Origin: Terriglobia bacterium | Lineage (GTDB): Bacteria > Acidobacteriota > Terriglobia > UBA7540 | Assembly (NCBI GenBank): GCA_030049455.1 | Contig: JASIKV010000175.1 | Span: forward strand, 1-9,219 | Direction of reading: 5' to 3' | DNA length: 9,219 bases | Shown here: piece by piece, positions 1 through 6,506 of the stretch | Layout: each line of letters begins with the position of its first letter | Position numbering within the stretch: position 1 is the stretch's first letter | Program-made: the position numbers and the translations under genes | Notes under the pieces: generated by a model | The model's input: only the letters and a program-made list of their open reading frames with translations | Told to the model about the DNA's origin: nothing | Databases searched by the model: none

Positions 1-130
1 GTGATTTAGCCAGAAAAAAATCCGGCGCGCCACCAAAATTATTTCCAACCTCGCCATTGCAAAATCATAAGGCCGAATCGGTTGTCAAGTCCCAATCAGT
101 GTTCATGCGGGTGCGGTGAGGCTGCGTCCT

Positions 131-171
131 TGCAATTAAATTGCCATTCTCAGGTTGGCAATCAAATTGCA
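131..171. repeat. AT-rich inverted repeat, 16-bp arms, possible operator
   Basis: The arms lie at 131-146 and 156-171 with a 9-base spacer (147-155). The reverse complement of the right arm matches the left arm at 14 of 16 positions. Each arm also contains its own 13-base near-palindrome, GCAATTAAATTGC at 132-144 and GCAATCAAATTGC at 158-170. The structure can therefore be read as two similar dyad sites with starts 26 bases apart, or as one large cruciform. It lies about 150 bases upstream of mqnE. There is no T-run after it, which argues against an intrinsic terminator on the + strand. Tandem palindromes of this size are typical of operators bound by dimeric repressors, but no regulator gene is visible and that role is an inference. 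Confidence 0.6.
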
Positions 172-199
172 TCGGCCAGGAGGGGCGCAGTTTGGACTT

Positions 200-258
200 G
201 TAGCGGCGAGTTTATCCGTCAGCCGACGGACCAAATGGCGGCATAAAGCCGCCTCTAC
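200..258. repeat. REP-like element: two hairpins bounded by inverted GTAG
   Basis: On the + strand GTAG occurs at 200-203, followed by a small stem at 215-220/225-230 (TCCGTC and GACGGA, loop AGCC). A second hairpin has stem 237-242/248-253 (GGCGGC and GCCGCC) with loop ATAAA, and CTAC follows at 255-258. Read on the minus strand, this second half is GTAG-A-hairpin. A GTAG-type tetranucleotide beside a short GC-rich hairpin is the known layout of REP sequences handled by REP-associated tyrosine transposases (RAYTs, TnpA-REP). Inverted pairs of such units form BIME-like elements. No RAYT gene is present here, so identification rests on structure alone. Confidence 0.5.
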
Positions 259-320
259 TTCAAACCGCACCACTACTCACCGTCTCCAATTGCAAACCCC
301 AGGTTCGCAAAGTAGAATTA

Positions 321-1472
321 ATGTTGCACATGCTGGCAGAGAAACTCCAAATCGAAGACGCCGCCTTGCGGCAGATCGCCGAGAAGATTTCGGCCGGAGA
401 ACGGCTTAGCTTTCAGGAAGGAGTCGCGCTCTACCAAACCCATGACCTGCTTACCCTCGGCCAACTCGCCCATTCCGTTCGGGTGAAGAAACACGGAATG
501 CGCACTTACTTCAATGTGAATCGCCACATCAATCCCACAAATGTATGTGTCGCAAGCTGCAAGCTGTGCGCGTTCGGCCGCAAGCCGGAGGCTCCCGGGG
601 CGTACACCATGGCGCTGGACGAAGCCCTGCGCGTGGCGGGAGAAAATTGGTCGGAAGCGGTCACGGAATTCCACATTGTGGGCGGGCTGCATCCCGATTT
701 GCCTTTCGACTACTATCTGGATTTATTGCGCGGGCTCAAACAGGGCTTTCCAAACGTGCATCTGAAGGGATTTACGGCGGTCGAGATTGGTTATTTCTCA
801 CACGTCACGCGCTTGTCGATTCGCGAGGTGCTGGAACGCCTGAAGGACGCAGGGCTCGACTCGTTGCCGGGCGGCGGCGCGGAGATTTTTGCCCCCGCCG
901 TGCGCCGCGAAATCTGCGACCACAAAATTGGCGCGCATACGTGGCTGAAGGTTCATCGGTTGGCGCACGAACTGGGCATGCACTCAAATGCCACCATGCT
1001 TTATGGTCACATCGAATCCGCCGAAGACCGCGTCGATCACTTGTTGCAGCTCCGCAACCTTCAGGATCAAACGGGCGGCTTTCAAACCTTTATTCCGCTG
1101 GCATTCCATCCTCTCAACACCGAGCTGGGAAAGAAGATCGCGGACGATGAGACCAGCGGATTTTCAGACTTGAAGAACGTCGCCGTGGCGCGATTATTGC
1201 TCGACAATTTCCCGCACATCAAGGCCTACTGGATCATGATGACCCCGCGCGTGGCGCAGGTTGCGCTGCGTTTCGGGGCCGATGATTTGGACGGAACCGT
1301 GGTGGAGGAAAAGATTTATCATGACGCCGGCGCCAAAACTCCCCAGGCACTGACCCGCCAGCAGCTCATCCGGCTGATTCGCGACGCCGGCTGTGAACCG
1401 TTTGAACGCGACACGCTCTATCGCCCCGTCACTCGCACCGAAACCAGCGTTAGCGTTGCGGTGCAAGTCTAA
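321..1472 (+). CDS. mqnE: Aminofutalosine synthase MqnE (radical SAM)
   Basis: MqnE is the radical SAM enzyme that joins 3-[(1-carboxyvinyl)oxy]benzoate to the adenosyl group of S-adenosylmethionine, giving aminofutalosine in the cytoplasmic futalosine pathway to menaquinone. The product has 383 residues, normal for the family. The [4Fe-4S] cluster motif CX3CX2C is at Cys76, Cys80 and Cys83, just after the family signature NRHINPTNVC. HIVGGLHPDLPFDYY and the GGGAEIF segment (residues 184-190) are also typical. The related MqnC (cyclisation of dehypoxanthine futalosine) shares the fold, but HIVGGLHPDLP, KGFTAVEI and the GGGAEIF context fit MqnE better. The ATG at 321 was chosen because it gives a normal N-terminus; an in-frame ATG at 330 is possible and neither has a clear Shine-Dalgarno sequence. 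No other mqn gene lies in the window, so it appears to stand alone. Confidence 0.93.
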   Translation: MLHMLAEKLQIEDAALRQIAEKISAGERLSFQEGVALYQTHDLLTLGQLAHSVRVKKHGMRTYFNVNRHINPTNVCVASCKLCAFGRKPEAPGAYTMALDEALRVAGENWSEAVTEFHIVGGLHPDLPFDYYLDLLRGLKQGFPNVHLKGFTAVEIGYFSHVTRLSIREVLERLKDAGLDSLPGGGAEIFAPAVRREICDHKIGAHTWLKVHRLAHELGMHSNATMLYGHIESAEDRVDHLLQLRNLQDQTGGFQTFIPLAFHPLNTELGKKIADDETSGFSDLKNVAVARLLLDNFPHIKAYWIMMTPRVAQVALRFGADDLDGTVVEEKIYHDAGAKTPQALTRQQLIRLIRDAGCEPFERDTLYRPVTRTETSVSVAVQV

Positions 1473-1614
1473 TATTCAGGTCACGAGGCACAACTTTCCC
1501 TCTTGAAACTGGTTCTAATCAATTGAAGGCTGAATCGTCATATCTAATCCAAGGGCGGCCCCCGGGCGCGCCAAGGCAAGAAGCAGGGCGCAGGGGCGCT
1601 CTCCTTGATTGACT

Positions 1615-1650
1615 GGAGCGCTGACCCCGCCCTGGCGGGGTCAGCTCTAC
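1615..1650. repeat. REP-like perfect GC-rich hairpin
   Basis: The stem is a perfect inverted repeat, GCTGACCCCGCC (1620-1631) and its complement (1634-1645), around a centre of two bases. In practice about 11 bp can pair around a four-base loop. GGAG stands on one side (1615-1618, one base before the stem) and CTAC on the other (1647-1650). The minus strand therefore reads GTAG-A-stem, the same layout as the 237-258 half of the upstream element. An overlapping alternative stem is possible between 1596-1601 and 1616-1621. There is no following T-tract and it lies about 145 bases beyond the mqnE stop, so I prefer a dispersed REP-like palindrome to an intrinsic terminator. Confidence 0.55.
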
Positions 1651-1744
1651 AATGGCTCGCGCAGGGCGCGAAATGACGGCATTTGCAAAATAGGACAGCA
1701 CGGGCGCAGGGAATCCGAGGGCCGGGAGTGTCAGGGCAATTCGC

Positions 1745-2320
1745 ATGATCCTGAATGAAGATTACGACTTTAACCGCAACGCCCCAATCGATGTCAAAGA
1801 GGCCTTCAAGGTTCCTCCGCAGAAAGTGTTGCTGAAACCGCCGGAGAGGCTTTACAGGATTCTGACGCCGGCCGGCGTCGCGGATGTCAAGAATAAGGTT
1901 GGGCGGGATGCCGTCAAGGTTGACCCGAATGAAGTCGGTTTTTGGTGGATGAGGGGAAAGACGTTTGGCAGCCTGATCAAATCCTCCCGGCAATACGGGC
2001 AAGGCCTTTCCGAAATAGTCCGGTCGAAGATGGCCATTTCGATCGAGTTCAGCCCCACCATGAATGCCCTCTGCATCATTGAGTTGAAGCGAGACATGTA
2101 CGCTTACGAAGGAATTGCCTCTCCACAACGCCTGAGGAAGAATGATCCGAATTACATGTTGATTGGCCATGGGGAACAGGTATGGGTTCCGCGCATGTCA
2201 TGGAAAGACGTTTTCGTCGTGCGGTTTCTCAATTCCTTTGAGCCAATCAACACAGCTGATGTGGGCCCCAACCTGACTGTGACCCTCGCCGACATTCTGC
2301 GGGCAAAGGCGCGTGGTTAG
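1745..2320 (+). CDS. Hypothetical protein, 191 residues, unknown family
   Basis: I do not recognise this protein with confidence. It is soluble-looking, with no signal peptide and no membrane segment, and is probably cytoplasmic unless exported by another route. Noteworthy segments are PPERLYRIL (residues 32-40), GFWWMRG (65-71), a strand-like stretch around IIELKRDMYAYEGIASPQ (111-128) and IGHGEQVWVP (140-149), then a Trp/Phe-rich end. Spacing of an early Arg, a central aromatic strand and a late EQVWVP loosely recalls ADP-ribosyltransferase-like folds, but this is a weak resemblance. GC content is by eye lower in its second half (about 47-50%) than in neighbouring genes, so acquisition by transfer is possible. 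A 208-residue antisense frame overlaps it; the + frame was preferred because its translation has ordinary protein composition, while the antisense one is rich in Pro, Arg and Cys at its end. The start is ATG 1745 with only a weak ribosome site. Confidence 0.6.
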   Translation: MILNEDYDFNRNAPIDVKEAFKVPPQKVLLKPPERLYRILTPAGVADVKNKVGRDAVKVDPNEVGFWWMRGKTFGSLIKSSRQYGQGLSEIVRSKMAISIEFSPTMNALCIIELKRDMYAYEGIASPQRLRKNDPNYMLIGHGEQVWVPRMSWKDVFVVRFLNSFEPINTADVGPNLTVTLADILRAKARG

Positions 2321-2462
2321 GCAAACTCGGACCGAATCCTTGAGAAATTCAAAATTAATCCGGAGGAGGCCGCGAATCCGGGGAATGGTTTCCGAATGCC
2401 AGCCCCGTGGCCCATTATGATCACGTCAACATACAGCGATTCAGAGCGCGCGTGATAGTATA
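2321..2462. other. Spacer before the polysaccharide locus
   Basis: This 142-base spacer has no gene. It contains a GGAGGAGG run at 2361-2368, but the first ATG after it opens only an 11-codon frame, so the run is not a useful ribosome site. A promoter for the polysaccharide genes should lie here because the preceding gene is unrelated. I could not identify a convincing -35/-10 pair. Confidence 0.4.
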
Positions 2463-5400
2463 GTGTTGAGTCATATGCTTGTTCGTTTTCTTGCTTTCTT
2501 GAGGCCTTCCCATCTCCACAGGTCCTCGCTCGCCGCACTGGCCCTTCTCACGCTGATGTTGATGTTTCCGCTGGTGGGGTCGCTACGCGCGGCGCAGGGC
2601 GATGACGCCGAAGACTCCTCAGCGGTCGCCATCATCTATGACGGTGAGCCGGATCCCCGTGTGGATTCCTATATCCACTCGCTTTACCTGGCAAATCTGC
2701 TGACCCACTTCGATTTGCAAGGGACGATGATTCCGCTCAGCGATTACCAGCGCGGCCAGCTCGCCACATTCCGCGCCGGCTTCCTGGTGACGGATGCCGC
2801 CAGGACGGTGATTCCTGCCGCGCTGCTTGCGGACATTCGGGCTACATCGCGCCCCTTTGCCTGGCTGGGCGGGCACATCGATCAGCTTCTCTCCACGCCC
2901 GAGGCGCAGCGTCACTACGGTTTCAGCTTCGTGGAAACCCGCCGCGACCTCGACTACCGGTTTGTGCTCTACAAAGAGACCATGCTCCCCAAGCCCGACC
3001 CCGAGATGACGATTGTCTCGATTCAGGACCCCGAAGCCGCGGAAGTTGTCGCCACCGCGATTAACCAAAGAAAAGTTTCAAGCCCCTATGTCGTTCGAAG
3101 CCGGAACTTCTGGTATTTTGCCGATAAGCCGTTTTCCTACATGGAAGAGGGGTCGCGCTACCTGGTCATTTGCGACCTTCTGCACGACATTCTGGGAATC
3201 AACCACAATTCGGAAATGCGCGCCATGGTGCGCATCGAAGACGTCAGCATCGACGACGATCCCGACGACCTGGTGAAAATCGCCAGCTGGCTCTATGACC
3301 GTCACGTCCCCTTCACCTTCGCGCTGATTCCCATCTTCCGCGATCCGGCGCATTCCCTGGAAGTCCGGCTGGGAGACCGAAAGTCGACCGTGGACGCACT
3401 CCACTACATGATCGCGCATGGCGGGACACCCGTGATGCACGGCATAACACATCAGGTTCACGGATTGAGCGGGGATGAGTATGAGTTTTGGGACGAGCTG
3501 GGAAATAGACCGGTGGGTGGCGACTCCGCAGAATTCGTAATGCGCCGGCTGAAGATGGGATTTGCGGAGTGCTTTGCCAACGATATTTATCCGGTGGCAT
3601 TCGAGGTTCCGCATTATGGGGCGTCGGAAATTGACTATCGGACTTTGGGCAAGGTTTTTTCGTTGTTCTATGACCGTCCGATGGTGGTTCCCGACGACAC
3701 CACGGCGCAGGTGGTGCCCTACCCCGTTGTTGACGAGTACGGACGCCACATCGTCCCTGAAACGCTGGGGTATTTGCCCGCAGACGATCCCGAGCCGATG
3801 AAAATCATTCAGAATGCGCGTTACATGCGGGTGGTGCGCGACGGAATCGCCTCCTTCTATTTCCATCCCTTCCTGAATCAAAGCCTGCTGGAGCAGGTTG
3901 TTCAGGGTGTAAGCGCCCTGGGTTATCACTTCATCTCGCTTCGGGAATTCAGCGGCGACGTGAATTTTGAGGGTCAGTATGCCGTGCGGACCACCTCCGG
4001 CGCCGTCCACCTTTCACCGCACGATGATTACTGGCGCCTGCAACTTTTCAACTCCGCGGGCCAATTGGTAAAGACGAGCGCCTCCGCATCGCGAACCAAT
4101 GCGCCAGTCGATCTCACCGCGGTGGTTCCCTCCGGCGGGTGGGCTGCCGCAGAATGCCTCAAGCGCCTGCCCTCCGCCCCGGAACACGCCCACACCTGGC
4201 TCGATCGGCTGCGCCAGTGGTGGGATTCCCACTTCCCGCCGCCTTCGCCGGCCTCTACCGTCATTCGCGGTAAATTCGCAGGACCTCCGGAGGCGACGAT
4301 TCTTTGGCAGGAAAATGCCCGCACCGGGCCCGCCCACAATAATCAGGAAAGCTACAAGCGCGTTCTGGAAGCGCTGGGATACCGCGTGACCACCGTCAAC
4401 CTGAACAAGTTTCGCGTGCCGGCAAAGACCACGGATACGATGCTGATTGTTCCCCAGGGAGCGGGCGCGCGACTTACCGAAGCCCAGCAACGACAGGTGC
4501 TGCGCTATCTCGGCTCAGGTGGCGATGTGGTTGCCGACGGCACCCAACGCTGGTTGTCAAAAATCGGATTGGTATTCAGCGGCCTCCAGATGATTGTAAA
4601 TTCGGTCACAGATCCCAACCACGCGGATATGCCATTGGTTTGGCGGCCTGAGGAACGAATTTCCCGATTCACGGCGCCCGACGACGACCGCGAACTGGCA
4701 AACGTCAACGAGGGCGGCCAGGCTCTGGCGGTCGCCGGCTCGTTTGGCGCGGGGCACTACGTTTATCTGGCGGCGCCGCTTGACAACCATACGAGCGAAG
4801 GCACCAGCCATTTCCCCTACTTTCCGGAGTATCTCACCACGACGTTCGGCGCCCCCACTTCCCTGCGCAGTCACCGCCTGGAGGTGTACTTCGATCCCGC
4901 CTACCGTCCCGGCGCCGACTTGAATCGCCTGGCGACCATCTGGCATCGCGCCGGAATCAGCACGGTGCATGTGGCGGCGTGGCAATCCAACAGCCAATTT
5001 CCCTATGACGAATTCGTTCGAGCCTGCCACCGCAACGGAATTACGGTCTACGCCTGGTTCGTATTCCCGGCTGTGGACAAACTTGTGCAGGGCAGCACCA
5101 ACACCATGTGGGACCAGCATCCGGAATGGCGGGAGAAAACCGCCTCCGGCGCCGACGGAAACGTGGGCTGGCGTTACTCCATGAACTTTCAGGATCCGGA
5201 TTGCTTTCAGGCCGCGATGGACTGGATGAAGGTCATCCTGAATTTCACCGACTGGGACGGCGTCAACATCGCCGAATTGAATTTCGATGCGGACTTCAAG
5301 GATTATCTGCGGCCGGACAAATTTGTTCCCATGAATTCCATTGTTCGGGCGGACTTCAAGAACAAGGCCGGCTTCGATCCCATCGAGCTCTTTCACCCCA

Positions 5401-6500
5401 GCTCTCCCCATTACTACAAGACGGATCCGGCGGCATTGGCCAGATTTCTCCGCTACCGTGAGGACATCGTGGTGGACTGGCACCGGCGCGTGCTCTCCGA
5501 ATTGACCCCTTTGTGCAAGCAGCGCGGAATGGAGATCGTCGTTACCATGCTCGACAGCCTGCACAATGATTACGTCCGCCCCGCTCTGGGGGTGGATTCG
5601 AAGCGCATCACTGCGCTGATGAGGGATTTTCCGTTCACCCTGCAGGTTGAGGACGAGGCCCGCTACTGGATGGCGTCGCCGGAGCGCTACCGCCGCTACG
5701 CCACGACCTATCTCAAGCTGGTTCCCGACCCGCACCGCCTGATGTTCGATGTCAACGTGGTTCCCTATCGCGACATCACAAACACGAATCTTCCCTCCTC
5801 CACGGCCACGGGTACGGAGCTGGCCCTGACCGTACTCAGCGCCGCCACGACCGGACGTGTGGCCGTCTATTCGGAAAAGACCGTGTCGCCCCAGGACTGG
5901 GACTTGATTCAGATGGTGCTGAACCGCCCCATTTCGGTTTCCGGGGGCCAGACCGGCATGGATGTCGACACCGCGGCCTCACTCGTTCTGACTCCGGCAG
6001 ACGATCCTTCTTATTATGTCGATGGCCATCCCTGGCCCGCCACCTCCTCGGACGGGGTCATTGTCCCGGTCGGCGAGCATTCCATTTCCATCGAGCGGAG
6101 CTGGTGGCATTTTCTCGACACGGAGGAGTTTCAGGCGCGCATCCTGAACAGCACGGCGGACCTTGTGGATGCGCATGCAGACACCACAGGCCTGACATTC
6201 CGCTACAAGGCCCCGCAGCGTGCGATTTTCACGTTCGACCAGCAGCCCAACGAAATACTTGTCGACGGCGGCGCCGTGACCCTCCCCACGGAGCGCAACG
6301 GACGCGACTGGGCTGTGGATTTTCCCGCAGGCAACCATAGCGTCCGGGTCGCCACGAATACCAAGGCGGGAGTAGCCGTGGACGTGGTCGGGTGGGCGTC
6401 ATCCTGGGTGATCGGAGCATTTGGTGTGCTCGCCACTTTCCTGATGGTCGTTATATACTTGCAAGTGCGGCTGACTCGGCTTATAAAGCGTAGCGGATAG
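2463..6500 (+). CDS. Exported YdaL-like DUF2334 deacetylase / glycoside-hydrolase fusion, membrane anchored
   Basis: This is probably an extracytoplasmic polysaccharide-modifying enzyme. Residues (numbered from the GTG) run as follows. 1-44 is a signal peptide with a hydrophobic core at 23-39. About 50-150 is an amidotransferase-like fold (VAIIYDGEPDP, WLGGHIDQLL) as in the N-terminus of Bacillus YdaL. About 255-500 is DUF2334, a polysaccharide-deacetylase relative, with RIEDVS (Glu259, Asp260), HGITHQ (His326, His330) and PHYG (His384) as the likely metal/catalytic site. About 611-785 is a second amidotransferase/ThuA-like segment. About 805-1140 is a TIM-barrel glycosidase-like domain, with VYAWFVFP at 862-869, DGVNIAELNFD at 932-942 and VEDEARYW from 1062. 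A beta-rich tail follows, and one C-terminal helix at 1315-1335 ends in a basic stretch, placing the bulk outside. In-frame ATG 2475 (residue 5) is an equally plausible start; neither start has a strong ribosome site. The six-base gap to the glycosyltransferase implies a shared transcript. Deacetylase and hydrolase activities are inferred. Confidence 0.85.
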   Translation: MLSHMLVRFLAFLRPSHLHRSSLAALALLTLMLMFPLVGSLRAAQGDDAEDSSAVAIIYDGEPDPRVDSYIHSLYLANLLTHFDLQGTMIPLSDYQRGQLATFRAGFLVTDAARTVIPAALLADIRATSRPFAWLGGHIDQLLSTPEAQRHYGFSFVETRRDLDYRFVLYKETMLPKPDPEMTIVSIQDPEAAEVVATAINQRKVSSPYVVRSRNFWYFADKPFSYMEEGSRYLVICDLLHDILGINHNSEMRAMVRIEDVSIDDDPDDLVKIASWLYDRHVPFTFALIPIFRDPAHSLEVRLGDRKSTVDALHYMIAHGGTPVMHGITHQVHGLSGDEYEFWDELGNRPVGGDSAEFVMRRLKMGFAECFANDIYPVAFEVPHYGASEIDYRTLGKVFSLFYDRPMVVPDDTTAQVVPYPVVDEYGRHIVPETLGYLPADDPEPMKIIQNARYMRVVRDGIASFYFHPFLNQSLLEQVVQGVSALGYHFISLREFSGDVNFEGQYAVRTTSGAVHLSPHDDYWRLQLFNSAGQLVKTSASASRTNAPVDLTAVVPSGGWAAAECLKRLPSAPEHAHTWLDRLRQWWDSHFPPPSPASTVIRGKFAGPPEATILWQENARTGPAHNNQESYKRVLEALGYRVTTVNLNKFRVPAKTTDTMLIVPQGAGARLTEAQQRQVLRYLGSGGDVVADGTQRWLSKIGLVFSGLQMIVNSVTDPNHADMPLVWRPEERISRFTAPDDDRELANVNEGGQALAVAGSFGAGHYVYLAAPLDNHTSEGTSHFPYFPEYLTTTFGAPTSLRSHRLEVYFDPAYRPGADLNRLATIWHRAGISTVHVAAWQSNSQFPYDEFVRACHRNGITVYAWFVFPAVDKLVQGSTNTMWDQHPEWREKTASGADGNVGWRYSMNFQDPDCFQAAMDWMKVILNFTDWDGVNIAELNFDADFKDYLRPDKFVPMNSIVRADFKNKAGFDPIELFHPSSPHYYKTDPAALARFLRYREDIVVDWHRRVLSELTPLCKQRGMEIVVTMLDSLHNDYVRPALGVDSKRITALMRDFPFTLQVEDEARYWMASPERYRRYATTYLKLVPDPHRLMFDVNVVPYRDITNTNLPSSTATGTELALTVLSAATTGRVAVYSEKTVSPQDWDLIQMVLNRPISVSGGQTGMDVDTAASLVLTPADDPSYYVDGHPWPATSSDGVIVPVGEHSISIERSWWHFLDTEEFQARILNSTADLVDAHADTTGLTFRYKAPQRAIFTFDQQPNEILVDGGAVTLPTERNGRDWAVDFPAGNHSVRVATNTKAGVAVDVVGWASSWVIGAFGVLATFLMVVIYLQVRLTRLIKRSG

Positions 6501-6506
6501 GGGTGC

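Larger units (their letters stand above)
1..320. other. Intergenic leader upstream of mqnE
   Basis: I see no credible gene in this stretch. An open frame from 155 to 409 runs into mqnE in another frame and has a low-complexity, Arg/Thr-rich translation typical of a chance frame. The stretch contains two structured elements, described separately: an AT-rich dyad at 131-171 and a REP-like hairpin pair at 200-258. No convincing -35/-10 promoter pair could be fixed. TTGTCA at 82-87 has no good -10 partner at 16-18 bases. The end of whatever gene lies upstream is outside the window. Confidence 0.6.

Noticed and set aside
155..409. 84-residue + frame crossing the mqnE start
   Set aside because: It runs over the REP-like hairpins and 89 bases of mqnE in another frame, with a low-complexity translation.
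1620..1645. Intrinsic terminator for mqnE
   Set aside because: The stem is strong but no T-tract follows on either strand and it lies about 145 bases past the stop, so a REP-like element is the better reading.
1544..2170. 208-residue minus-strand frame overlapping the orphan gene
   Set aside because: Its C-terminal part translates the GC-rich hairpin spacer into Pro/Arg/Cys-rich sequence, and no family motif is visible. The + frame has better amino-acid composition.
2440..2475. Promoter -10 box (TATAGT-like) just before the fusion gene
   Set aside because: The AT-rich word overlaps the GTG start and has no -35 partner at a proper distance, so it cannot be supported as this gene's promoter.
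4557..5735. 392-residue minus-strand frame inside the large fusion gene
   Set aside because: It is a codon-structure shadow of a high-GC gene. The sense strand has recognisable domain motifs across the whole interval and the antisense translation shows none.
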